Source: Virgibacillus salexigens (GTDB lineage: Bacteria > Bacillota > Bacilli > Bacillales > Amphibacillaceae). Taken from it: 64,000 bases of DNA. The stretch is taken from positions 310,001 to 374,000 of the forward strand of contig NZ_BNEO01000001.1 in assembly GCF_014905415.1 (NCBI RefSeq). Reading direction: 5' to 3'. Below are positions 37,919 to 46,325 of the stretch, in pieces. Under the pieces are notes generated by a model that had not been told where the DNA came from, searched no databases, and saw nothing but the letters and a program-made list of their open reading frames with translations. A program made the translations under genes and the position numbers. Each line of letters opens with the position of its first letter. Positions within the stretch are counted from its first letter, which is position 1.

Positions 37919-38698
37919 ATGAAAATGTTTGCTAGTGAGCGAAGAAGTAAAATTATTGATCTTCTTCATGAAAGGAAGCGAATTACAGTTAAAGAAATCG
38001 CTTCCCAAATCGGGGTATCTGAGGCAACGTTACGAACAGACTTGAATAAAATGGAGAACGATGGGTTGTTAACAAGAACGCATGGTGGGGCAGTAATTAA
38101 TGAAGATAAAGAAAATGATACAAGCTTTAATGTAAGACAAAAAAAGAATAAAAAAGAGAAAATACAAATTTCAAAAAGAGCACTAGATTTAATAGAAGAA
38201 AAACAATGTATCTTACTTGATGCAAGTTCTACCGCTCTGGAATTGGCTCGATTATTAAATTCCACCTCGTTACGGTTAACTGTTGTCACAAGCGGCCTGC
38301 AAACAGCGATCGAGTTAAAAGATAATCCGGATATCACTGTGATATTAATTGGTGGTGTCGTTACCAAAAAATCAACATCAATTGAAGGTACTTTAGGAAT
38401 TGATATTCTTGATTATGTAAATATTGATATTATGTTTACGTCTGCAAATGGATTTTCCTTGGAAAACGGACTAGAGGACTTTAACTTATATGAAGTTCAA
38501 ATTAAAAAAGAGATCGTAAAACGTGCCTCCAAGGTAATAGCATTGGTCGATTCTTCTAAGATTGGTAAATCATCCAGTGCTGTATTTGCCAAATTTGGTC
38601 AAATTGACCGGTTAATCACAGATCAACCAATTGAGTCGCCATTTCTAAACAAGTTAGATGCACATCATATTGATACTATTATTACGAATGAGACTTGA
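37919..38698 (+). CDS. DeoR-family transcriptional repressor
   Basis: 259 residues. N-terminal DeoR helix-turn-helix (RRSKIIDLLHERKRITVKEI, ASQIGVSEATLRTDLNKMEN) with the usual THGGAV after it. C-terminal sugar-phosphate sensor domain (LLDASSTALELARLL, VTSGLQTAIELKDNP, ILIGGVV, FTSANGFSLENGLEDFN). Proteins of this type answer to phosphorylated sugars, here plausibly erythrulose phosphate. It is divergent from the polyol operon; GGGTGA is the ribosome site. It probably represses that operon through sites in the 265-base spacer. Confidence 0.9.
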   Translation: MKMFASERRSKIIDLLHERKRITVKEIASQIGVSEATLRTDLNKMENDGLLTRTHGGAVINEDKENDTSFNVRQKKNKKEKIQISKRALDLIEEKQCILLDASSTALELARLLNSTSLRLTVVTSGLQTAIELKDNPDITVILIGGVVTKKSTSIEGTLGIDILDYVNIDIMFTSANGFSLENGLEDFNLYEVQIKKEIVKRASKVIALVDSSKIGKSSSAVFAKFGQIDRLITDQPIESPFLNKLDAHHIDTIITNET

Positions 38699-38699
38699 A

Positions 38700-38728
38700 T
38701 AGTGGGATAACAAAGCCCACTACTTTTT
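38700..38728 (+). terminator. Terminator of the DeoR gene
   Basis: 7-bp stem TAGTGGG/CCCACTA followed by CTTTTTT. Confidence 0.8.
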
Positions 38729-38923
38729 TGATGAATATTATCTGATTATTTAAAAACTCTCTAACCGATAGTGCTATTTAAAAATTGGTATTCCTTTCTG
38801 ATATTGATTTCTGCTTCAACGGTCACTTCCAAAAAGGAATGATCTCTATGAATTTAAACACACCTTTTTAATTACTTAAAGAGGATTTACATGGAATACA
38901 ATTTAGAGTAGGACAAATCCCTT

Positions 38924-39089
38924 GCTTATGAATGAGCGCCAGTTCACATCAATATAAATACAATCTCACCTATTGTTATTCTTACAGAGTTAGGAAAAAA
39001 GGGATGGACAGGGGAAAAAGCGAAAAAAGAAATAGAATTTAATTACAGGAGAACAAATTGTCATGGATGGTGGCGTTACCATTAAATAA
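38924..39089 (+). pseudogene. Remnant of a short-chain polyol dehydrogenase (C-terminal fragments)
   Basis: No intact frame, but a clear trace of an SDR C-terminus: AYE-stop-APVHININTISPIVILTE then LGKKGWTGEKAKKE, followed after a deletion and a frame change by LITGEQIVMDGGVTIK and stop. The ISPTVVLTELGKKAW-type sequence and the TGE..V(M/I)DGG end are typical of xylitol/threitol-type SDR dehydrogenases. Upstream (38840-38920) only scattered resemblance remains. It suggests the adjacent polyol cluster once had a second dehydrogenase. Confidence 0.7.
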
Positions 39090-39180
39090 GCTTCTCCCAT
39101 TTCATACGAATTGACAAATGCTTTTCGTATTTGAATAATAGAAGGAACAAGCAATGATTAAACAAGCAAAGGAGAAGTCC

Positions 39181-39969
39181 ATGAACTATAAAATTCTATT
39201 CCTCGATATTGATGGTACCATCTTAAAGCCAGACCATACATATACACCCTCTACAAAAGAGGCAATTAAGCAAGTACAACAACAAGGGTTACTTGTGTTT
39301 CTATGCACAGGAAGACCACTTCATGAAGTCAATGATTTAGCGCATGAATTGGGAGTTGATGCATACATTGGTTATAATGGCTCCTATGCCGTGTATCAAG
39401 ATACACCGCTTGTCAATGAACCGATGAAACGTAATACTTTAGAGGAATTTCTATCAATTGCCAGCAAGCATCAACATGAACTTGTATGTTATACAACGAA
39501 AAAAAATTATTTTACTTCCTTATCCAGTCCAGCTACCAAAGACTTCATAGAAGTTTTTCAGCTAAAACAAAATGAAAAACTCACAGATGATTCACTTGAC
39601 CATATTCTCGGGGCTACCATAATGAATGTCAGCCCTGAACAAGTGCAATGGTATGAAGCGATTGAGGAAGATATTCACTTATCTGGAGTCAATGTAAATG
39701 GAGTTTCTAACTGTTATGATATTATTCGCGACAGCGTAAATAAAGGAGAAACTGTGAAGAAAGTGCTTGATCACCTTCAGCTATACAAAGAACAAGCGAT
39801 TGCTTTCGGAGATGGGATGAACGATAAAGAAATGCTGCAAACAGTTGGTGAAGGATTCATTATGGAAAATGGCGATCCTCAACTTTTCCCATATGCCAAA
39901 CATCAAACGACTTCTGTTGATAATTCAGGTATCTTTAATGGCCTGAAAAAGCTAGGGTTAGTGAAATAA
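39181..39969 (+). CDS. Cof-type HAD-superfamily phosphatase
   Basis: 262 residues from ATG 39181, with AAGGAG six bases upstream. HAD motifs I-IV: LFLDIDGTIL (nucleophile Asp), FLCTGRP, a Lys in the KGETVKKVLDHL helix, and AFGDGMNDKEML (metal Asp pair). The large C2B cap in the middle places it in the HAD-IIB (Cof) group, which hydrolyses sugar or flavin phosphates. Substrate unknown. An earlier ATG at 39154 with its own GAAGGA cannot be fully excluded. Independent of the DeoR cluster. Confidence 0.88.
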   Translation: MNYKILFLDIDGTILKPDHTYTPSTKEAIKQVQQQGLLVFLCTGRPLHEVNDLAHELGVDAYIGYNGSYAVYQDTPLVNEPMKRNTLEEFLSIASKHQHELVCYTTKKNYFTSLSSPATKDFIEVFQLKQNEKLTDDSLDHILGATIMNVSPEQVQWYEAIEEDIHLSGVNVNGVSNCYDIIRDSVNKGETVKKVLDHLQLYKEQAIAFGDGMNDKEMLQTVGEGFIMENGDPQLFPYAKHQTTSVDNSGIFNGLKKLGLVK

Positions 39970-39975
39970 AAAGAG

Positions 39976-40286
39976 AAAGGTTAGCTAAAGAGCTAACCTT
40001 TCAGGCTGTCGAGAACGTATTTGACAGTCTTTTCTAATGGGTGCTAATGTCGTCACCACCCTTCCCCTGGGCAATACGTAAGCCACCGTTCTGTGGGACG
40101 AAAACTACGAGACTCCTGTAGAATAACGAGCGAGCCAAGACCCCGCAGCGTGAGTTTCGCGAGGAGACTTGGGCGTTCGCCCACGGAAAGCGAGTGGTTT
40201 TCTCCCCGGCGAGACTAAAAAAAGCTTGCAAAAAAACATCTGATTTCACTACAAGCTCTGAAAGGTTAGCAATGAAGCTAACCTTT
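39976..40286. repeat. 311-bp repeat element bounded by inverted hairpins
   Basis: Both ends are hairpins with the same stem, AAAGGTTAGC-N6-GCTAACCTTT (39976-40001 and 40261-40286), flanked inside by CAG and CTG, so the ends form a long inverted repeat. The centre (about 40040-40215: GTGGGACGAAAACTACGAGA, GAGCGAGCCAAGACCCCGCA, GTTCGCCCACGGAAAGCGAG) is a type of sequence I recognise as interspersed across Bacillaceae genomes. Two further hairpins occur: GGCTGTC/GACAGTC and AGCTTG/CAAGCT. It also serves as terminator for both neighbouring genes. Confidence 0.7.
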
Positions 40287-40290
40287 CTAT

Positions 40291-40818
40291 TTACAAGAAA
40301 AACCCGCCATAAATAAGTGCCCCACCGATGACAAATGCTGGGTGTAATTTTACCCGTTCAATTAACAAATAACTAACCACTGTTAGAATGACTGTCTGCC
40401 ATAAGCCGATACCTTCATAGGATTCACTAAAGAAGCGCCAAGCCATTACTCCTAATAAAATACCAATAACCGGCCGTATATAGAGCGTCATTCGCTTTAC
40501 TTTCGGTGAGTTTTTATATTTATAAAGTATTCCTAATAAGACAATAATTAATAGTAGGGACGGGGCAACAGTAGCAAAAACACCTATGGCAGCACCCGGA
40601 ATCCCCGCAACATCATAACCAATGTAACCAGCCATCTTTGTAGCGATTGGTCCTGGCAGTGAATTTCCCAGTGCAAGCACTTCACTGAATTCCTGAACAT
40701 TCATCCAGCCGTAGCGTGTAACCACTTCATTTTCTACCAGAGGAATAGAAGCCGGCCCACCGCCGTAGCCTAAAATTCCTGGTATGAAAAAGGCCAGAAA
40801 TATTTCCCAGTAGATCAT
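40291..40818 (-). CDS. chrA: Chromate transporter family, short-chain (second half)
   Basis: 175 residues, a single CHR domain with about six membrane segments. Family motifs GILGYGGGPASIPLVENEVV, LALGNSLPGPIATKMAGYIG. Short ChrA proteins occur as tandem pairs acting together; its partner is the gene ending one base into its start (TAATG overlap). The proteins resemble Bacillus YwrA/YwrB. Chromate efflux has been shown for such pairs in Bacillus, but the natural anion may differ. Last gene of the tct-ggt operon. Confidence 0.88.
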   Translation of the reverse strand: MIYWEIFLAFFIPGILGYGGGPASIPLVENEVVTRYGWMNVQEFSEVLALGNSLPGPIATKMAGYIGYDVAGIPGAAIGVFATVAPSLLLIIVLLGILYKYKNSPKVKRMTLYIRPVIGILLGVMAWRFFSESYEGIGLWQTVILTVVSYLLIERVKLHPAFVIGGALIYGGFFL

Positions 40819-41399
40819 TAAGAATCACCTTCCCTTTCGGTGACTGCCGTATCTTGCTCAGGATTTTTATCTTTTTTAATAAGCGCTAAGATTAATAATG
40901 TTGCTATGATAATTCCTGGATGTATTTGCAGAAATTGCAGCAAAATGAACACAACTAGCAACAAGATACCTGTTTGTACCCATCCCATCCCTTTTCCTGC
41001 TTTTTGGACGAATTGCCAAGTTAACGTAGCAAGCATAACTGCAACAACAGGTATTACCGCTGCCGTCATTCCTTGTACCCAGTCATATTCTTTAATAGAT
41101 GACAAGGAAGATAATAAAATAATCATAAGGACAACCGTTGGAAAAATCGTTGCTAAAACAGCATTGATCATTCCCCATATACCAGATACACGATACCCAA
41201 TATAACCAGCAAGTTTTGTAGCAATTGGTCCTGGCAATGTATTGCCTAATGCTAATAAATCACCAAATTCCTCTTCACTCATCCATTTGTATTTATCGAC
41301 TACTTCTTTGTGAACCAGCGGTATGGAACTGGGTCCACCACCATATCCCAACATACCAACCCGAAAGAACGCAATAAAGATATTCCAATGTGTTTTCAT
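40818..41399 (-). CDS. chrA: Chromate transporter family, short-chain (first half)
   Basis: 193 residues, CHR domain: FFRVGMLGYGGGPSSIPLVH, then LALGNTLPGPIATKLAGYIG, then hydrophobic segments and a charged tail. It is clearly a sister of the next gene (same motif spacing), and the pair should form a heterodimeric transporter with antiparallel halves. Transcribed before the second half, coupled by a one-base overlap. It begins 34 bases after ggt, so it probably belongs to the same operon. Confidence 0.88.
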   Translation of the reverse strand: MKTHWNIFIAFFRVGMLGYGGGPSSIPLVHKEVVDKYKWMSEEEFGDLLALGNTLPGPIATKLAGYIGYRVSGIWGMINAVLATIFPTVVLMIILLSSLSSIKEYDWVQGMTAAVIPVVAVMLATLTWQFVQKAGKGMGWVQTGILLLVVFILLQFLQIHPGIIIATLLILALIKKDKNPEQDTAVTEREGDS

Positions 41400-41433
41400 A
41401 TGTCACGTACCTCTTCTAAGTTGTTATTTTTAT

Positions 41434-43047
41434 TTACCAAGCCGCTACCGTGCCATCTGTACGAGATTCTGTTCCTCCAACGAGGACACCTGTATCAGGA
41501 TCCCTCCAAATAACCTGCCCTCTTCCAAAGCTATTCGGTTCTAATTGGATGCGAATATCATGTCCTTTTTTGGCTAAATCCATTGCGATATGATGTGGGA
41601 AACGGTGTTCTACTTCCACTTGTTTATCTTTCATCCACTGCCAACGAGGTGCATCTAATGCTGCTTGTGGGTTTAAATGAAAATCAATCGTATTCATGAT
41701 GACTTGCACATGTCCTTGCGGCTGCATAAAACCACCCATAACTCCAAATGGGCCAATCGGTTGCGTATCTTTCGTTAAAAATCCAGGAATAATGGTATGA
41801 TACGTTCGTTTATTTCCTGCTAATACATTGACATGATTCGGATCCAAAGAGAAATTATGACCACGATTCTGCAACGCAATACCAGTTCCCGGTACTACAA
41901 GACCAGATCCAAATCCCATATAATTACTTTGGATAAATGAAACCATATTCCCCTCATTATCTGCAGTAGCTAAATAGACGGTACCGCTTAATGAAGGTTC
42001 ACCCGCTTCTGGCTGCATGGCTGCATCACCAATCAAGCTTCTTCGGTCATTTCCATAAGTTTCACTTAGCAATTCTTCTGCTGAACGTTTCATATACCTT
42101 TCCTCTGTTACATGTTCTTGCCCGTCAGAAAATGCCAATTTAATCGCTTCGATTTGTTTATGGTATGTATCTACTGAATCTTTGGCTGTGAAATGAAAAC
42201 CTTTTAAAATAGTTAAAGCTTGTAAAGCAACAATTCCTTGGCCATTAGGTGGAATTTCCCATACGTCATAACCATGATAGTTGACTTTGATCGGACTCAC
42301 CCAATCCGGCTGATAGGATGCTAAATCATCCAGATCTAAAAATCCACCATTTGCCTGGGAGAAGTTACTTATTTTCTCAGCCAATTCTCCACGATAGAAA
42401 GATTCTGCACCTGTTTCTGCAATTTCCTGCAATGTCTTTGCATGATTAGGCGAGCTCCAAATTTCTCCAGGTTCTGGTGCACGATCATTTGGTGCAAACG
42501 TTTGAAACCACTCACGGAACATATCATCTGTTAATTGCGCTTTAAACACATCGTAAGCCTTCTTCCAGAACTTGCTTAATGTTGGTGACACAGGAAATCC
42601 ATCTTGTGCATAGAGAATGGCAGGCTTTAGCACCTCTTGTAAAGGAAGTTTTCCAAATTGCTTCGAGAGTTCTGCCCAAGCTCCTGGTGCACCTGGGACC
42701 GTAACTGGAATCCAGCCATATTTTGGAATTGCTTGATGTCCAGCTTCTTTTACTGCATCGATTGATATTGCTTTTGGAGATCTACCACTAGCATTTAAGC
42801 CATGTAGATTTCCCTTCGTCCACACCAAAGCAAATGCGTCCCCACCTATTCCATTTGAAGTAGGTTCTACAACTGTTAAACAAGCTGCTGTTGCAATGGC
42901 GGCATCAATTGCATTACCTCCTTGTTTCAAAATAGCAAGACCTGCTTGTGAAGCAAGTGGCTGAGATGTTGCAACCATACCGTTTTTCGCATATGTTGCT
43001 TGCCTTGGAGCAGCATATGGGTACGTCTGTGAATTAAAAAATTCCAT
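41434..43047 (-). CDS. ggt: Gamma-glutamyltransferase (YwrD-like)
   Basis: 537 residues from ATG 43047, with GGGGAGT nine bases upstream; the earlier ATG at 43056 touches the ribosome site. Autoprocessing Ntn hydrolase: the new N-terminal nucleophile is Thr356 in LSGTVYLATADNEG. Other motifs: GGNAIDAAIATAACLTVVEP, NGIGGDAFALVW and FGVMGGFMQPQGHVQ. No signal peptide, so unlike secreted Ggt it should act in the cytoplasm on gamma-glutamyl compounds. It lies between a TctABC uptake system and a ChrA pair. Confidence 0.9.
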   Translation of the reverse strand: MEFFNSQTYPYAAPRQATYAKNGMVATSQPLASQAGLAILKQGGNAIDAAIATAACLTVVEPTSNGIGGDAFALVWTKGNLHGLNASGRSPKAISIDAVKEAGHQAIPKYGWIPVTVPGAPGAWAELSKQFGKLPLQEVLKPAILYAQDGFPVSPTLSKFWKKAYDVFKAQLTDDMFREWFQTFAPNDRAPEPGEIWSSPNHAKTLQEIAETGAESFYRGELAEKISNFSQANGGFLDLDDLASYQPDWVSPIKVNYHGYDVWEIPPNGQGIVALQALTILKGFHFTAKDSVDTYHKQIEAIKLAFSDGQEHVTEERYMKRSAEELLSETYGNDRRSLIGDAAMQPEAGEPSLSGTVYLATADNEGNMVSFIQSNYMGFGSGLVVPGTGIALQNRGHNFSLDPNHVNVLAGNKRTYHTIIPGFLTKDTQPIGPFGVMGGFMQPQGHVQVIMNTIDFHLNPQAALDAPRWQWMKDKQVEVEHRFPHHIAMDLAKKGHDIRIQLEPNSFGRGQVIWRDPDTGVLVGGTESRTDGTVAAW

Positions 43048-43071
43048 GTAAGTCATACTCCCCTTCTCTTA

Positions 43072-44577
43072 TCATTGACCGAGTGAATCTTCTCCTGTTT
43101 TCTTTCTGTTTTTCATATTATTATAAATTCCATATCCCATTGAAATAATAGAAAGCACAATTAATACTGCAGATAGTGGGCGTGTCAAAAATAAAGATAA
43201 ATCAGCACTTACAGATATAGCCTGTCGTAAATTTTCTTCAATCATCGGGCCTAATATAATACCTAAAATAAACGGGGCTAGCGGGAACTTGTTGGCTTTC
43301 ATCCAAAACCCGATTATCCCAAAAAACAATAGAACCCAAACATCAAAGATTCGATTGTTTACTGCATAGCTACCTAAGACACATAATAGTAAAACAATGG
43401 GAACTAATAGGTGATGCGGTATTTGATTAATTTTCATAAATGCTTTGATTCCAAAACTTTGTACAACCAACATTAAAATGGCTGCTAAGAAAAATGAAAT
43501 AAATATTCCATATACCAAGACTGGTTGATTCTGCATTAATAATGGTCCTGGTTGAATTCCATGTATCAATAAGGCACCTAACATCATTGCTGTGACCGCA
43601 TCTCCCGGAATTCCAAATGATAGCATTGGAACAAGTGAACCACCGATAGATGAATTATTTGCAGATTCAGCAGCAATTAAGCCATCTTTGTTCCCTTTTC
43701 CAAACTCATGCGACTGCTTTGAAAACTTTTTAGCAATATCATAACTTAATATATTAGCAATACTACCACCTGCAGCAGGCAGAATACCTACCAATGTACC
43801 AACAAGACTCGAACGCACAACATTAACTCCAGATTTCCATAAATCGCGTATTGTTTTAAAAATGGGATAAGAAATCGGTGCAGTACTGTCTAATGTTAAT
43901 TGATTCGGTGGTTTCCGGATATCGTCCATTAACTGAGAAAAGGCAAATATCCCTATTAGTACCGGTAAGAAGTTAAAACCTGCCATCAGTTCTGTAAACC
44001 CAAATGTAAAGCGCGATACTGCAGTAAGCGGGTCAGAGCCAACCAGGGCAAACATAATACCTAAGCTTCCTGAAATTAATCCCTTTAACATCGACCCTTC
44101 ACTTAAACTAGCTATAGCACTGATTCCAAATAACATTAATGCAAACATTTCCCATGGGCCAAATTCTAATGCCCACTCTGCTAATATCGGTGCAGTAAAA
44201 ATCAAGATGATTCCAGAAATAATGGAGCCTATAAAGGAAGACCATAAACCAATGGCTAGTGCTTTACCTGGCTGACCGTTTTTAACCATCGGATATCCAT
44301 CAAACGTTGTTGCCATCGCGGATGGTGTCCCCGGAATTCCTAATAAACAGGCGGTTATTAAGCCTCCTGAACTGCCACCAACCTGTACCCCCATCATCAG
44401 CGCAATCCCATTCACTGGTTCCATTCCAAAGCTAAACGGTAACGTCAAAGCTACCCCCATCGTTATAGTGAACCCAGGTATACTCCCTACTATAATACCA
44501 GCAATGACCCCAATGAATAAAATAAGGATGGTTTTTACATTTAAAATTGCTTCAAAACTTAATAGTATTGATTCCAT
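43072..44577 (-). CDS. tctA: Tripartite tricarboxylate transporter, large membrane subunit TctA
   Basis: 501 residues, about eleven membrane segments. Family motifs: GIIVGSIPGFTITMGVALTL near the N-terminus, MMGVQVGGSSGGLITACLLG, and a repeat in the second half with GILPAAGGSIANILSYDIAK and GSLVPMLSFGIPGDAVTAMM. Sodium- or proton-coupled uptake of carboxylates delivered by TctC. It follows tctB by 15 bases. Confidence 0.92.
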   Translation of the reverse strand: MESILLSFEAILNVKTILILFIGVIAGIIVGSIPGFTITMGVALTLPFSFGMEPVNGIALMMGVQVGGSSGGLITACLLGIPGTPSAMATTFDGYPMVKNGQPGKALAIGLWSSFIGSIISGIILIFTAPILAEWALEFGPWEMFALMLFGISAIASLSEGSMLKGLISGSLGIMFALVGSDPLTAVSRFTFGFTELMAGFNFLPVLIGIFAFSQLMDDIRKPPNQLTLDSTAPISYPIFKTIRDLWKSGVNVVRSSLVGTLVGILPAAGGSIANILSYDIAKKFSKQSHEFGKGNKDGLIAAESANNSSIGGSLVPMLSFGIPGDAVTAMMLGALLIHGIQPGPLLMQNQPVLVYGIFISFFLAAILMLVVQSFGIKAFMKINQIPHHLLVPIVLLLCVLGSYAVNNRIFDVWVLLFFGIIGFWMKANKFPLAPFILGIILGPMIEENLRQAISVSADLSLFLTRPLSAVLIVLSIISMGYGIYNNMKNRKKTGEDSLGQ

Positions 44578-44592
44578 TTACACGATGCTCCT

Positions 44593-45069
44593 TTAAAAGA
44601 ACATTCCAGGAGGTAGAAACACGGATAATGCCTGTTGAAATATTACATATAACAGCAAAATTAACCCGATCATCCCTAAAATGACTAATCCTAATTTATT
44701 TTTAGTTGGTGCAAGTACTATGTATAAACTGATCAGGAATAATACAGATGCAATAAAATATCCAATATATGGCAAAAGAAAAACATAGCCTGCAAATAAT
44801 CCGAAGGTTGCCACCACTTTTTTATTCCGTTTAATCACTTTACGAATAGCTACTTTCTCCATTCTTTTTTCTTTTGTCATACGATACATGCTTATAATCA
44901 GCAAACAAATACTTAAAATCGCTAATACAGAAATAACGATCGTTGGGAAAAAGTCTGCTTCTGTTTTCCCAAGACCTTGAATGGGTATTTGTGTTGACCC
45001 GAAATAGGCAAACCCACTAAATGCTAACAAGATAATCGCGTTTATAAAATCACGTTTAGCATTTGCCAA
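44593..45069 (-). CDS. tctB: Tripartite tricarboxylate transporter, small membrane subunit TctB
   Basis: 158 residues, four hydrophobic segments: two around residues 10-60, two in the C-terminal half, with a basic stretch in the middle (KEKRMEKVAIRKVIKRNKK). This is the usual size and plan of TctB, sequence-poorly conserved, and it is identified mainly by lying between tctC and tctA. Confidence 0.85.
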   Translation of the reverse strand: MANAKRDFINAIILLAFSGFAYFGSTQIPIQGLGKTEADFFPTIVISVLAILSICLLIISMYRMTKEKRMEKVAIRKVIKRNKKVVATFGLFAGYVFLLPYIGYFIASVLFLISLYIVLAPTKNKLGLVILGMIGLILLLYVIFQQALSVFLPPGMFF

Positions 45070-45080
45070 TGCACAACCTC

Positions 45081-46064
45081 CTAGTTATCTAGTAATCCAC
45101 TTTTTTCTAGTGAATCTTTCATATCTTCTTCACTTTTTTTTAAGAATTCAATATATGCTTCTGTACCTTTAAAGTTAACCTCCGTACCTAATGAAGCTAT
45201 TTTTTCTTTAAATGACGGACTATTTGCAACTTTCTCCAATGCTTCATTTAATTTTGAAACAATTGCTTCTGGTGTATCTTTCGGTACAACAATTCCCCTG
45301 TTCGCTGCGTTTATTACATCAATTCCTTGTTCCTTTAATGTAGGAACTTCTGGCAGTTCTGGACTTCGCTCCTCCCCTGTATAGCCTAATAATTTCATTC
45401 GTTCATCTTCCATATAATCTTTTCCTGCTGCGATCGAAACGCTTCCTAAACTGACATCATTAGCAACAACTGCTTTCATTCGTTTTGCCGTACCATCATA
45501 CCCGACAATATTAAATTGAATATCTGCTGCAGTTTGAATTAGCGCTGGTTCTAGTTGTGATGTAGAGCCAATAGATGCTGCATAGGTAATCTCTCCAGGT
45601 TTTGCTTTCGCATCTTGGACAACGTCTTCCATTGAATCCCAGGGGTTAGATGGATTAGTTGCAACAAGCTGATATGTAGAAGTCATTAAAGAAACAGGCT
45701 CAAAATCAAAGTATCCAAAATCAGATTGTCCGGTTAATTGCGACATCGCTACCGAATCATGGATGGCAAGTAAGGTATATCCATCATTGTTTGCTTGCAT
45801 TGCTTGTTGTGCCCCAATCACACCACTTCCACCAGCAACATTTTTTACAACAACACTTTGGCCAAGTTCCTTTTCTAATTCTTCAGCGACGATGCGATTA
45901 ATTGCATCTGTATCCCCACCAGCATCCCAAGGCACGACGAGTTGAATATCCTTTGAAGGATAATTTGCAGCTGCTTCTTCTCCACTTCCGCTACTTGGGG
46001 AACTACATGCAGTTAATAGAAATAAACCAACTAGAGCGATTATACAAGTCAAACGACTGTACAT
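45081..46064 (-). CDS. tctC: Tripartite tricarboxylate transporter, binding lipoprotein TctC
   Basis: 327 residues. Lipoprotein signal with lipobox LLTAC (Cys20). Family motifs: YPSKDIQLVVPWDAGGDTDA and NVAGGSGVIGAQQAMQANND, with the Asp that usually contacts the ligand carboxylate through water. It captures a carboxylate outside the cell for TctAB. First gene of the operon, divergent from an Lrp-type regulator. Ligand unknown; the downstream ggt suggests glutamate, gamma-glutamyl or related compounds (inference). Confidence 0.9.
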   Translation of the reverse strand: MYSRLTCIIALVGLFLLTACSSPSSGSGEEAAANYPSKDIQLVVPWDAGGDTDAINRIVAEELEKELGQSVVVKNVAGGSGVIGAQQAMQANNDGYTLLAIHDSVAMSQLTGQSDFGYFDFEPVSLMTSTYQLVATNPSNPWDSMEDVVQDAKAKPGEITYAASIGSTSQLEPALIQTAADIQFNIVGYDGTAKRMKAVVANDVSLGSVSIAAGKDYMEDERMKLLGYTGEERSPELPEVPTLKEQGIDVINAANRGIVVPKDTPEAIVSKLNEALEKVANSPSFKEKIASLGTEVNFKGTEAYIEFLKKSEEDMKDSLEKSGLLDN

Positions 46065-46255
46065 TTTATTTCCTCCTTTTATTTTTCAGTAATTTCATAC
46101 TTTTGTTAAATTAGTTAATATAATAATAAACAATTATACAGCTGTCAATATATTTTTCTGACATAAATAAACCTAAATAAAAATTATTCTTCCTATTGAA
46201 ATTATAAAGGGATATTTTTCTTACTTTATGTTGCTGTTTACATTTTCAGTATCAT

Positions 46256-46290
46256 CTAGTTTTTCTTACCAAGATATTCTGGTAAACTAG
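46256..46290. promoter_or_regulatory. Inverted repeat between tctC and the Lrp-type gene
   Basis: Arms CTAGT...TTACCA and TGGTAA...ACTAG with an 8-base centre, 36 bases ahead of the Lrp gene and 190 bases from tctC. Candidate autoregulatory and operon-control site. Confidence 0.5.
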
Positions 46291-46325
46291 ATTTAGCTTG
46301 AAAATAAATGTAGGAGCCGAAAACG

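Noticed and set aside
40034-40249. 71-codon open frame on the minus strand
   Set aside because: Lies wholly in the interspersed repeat; the GC-rich repeat opens frames by chance.
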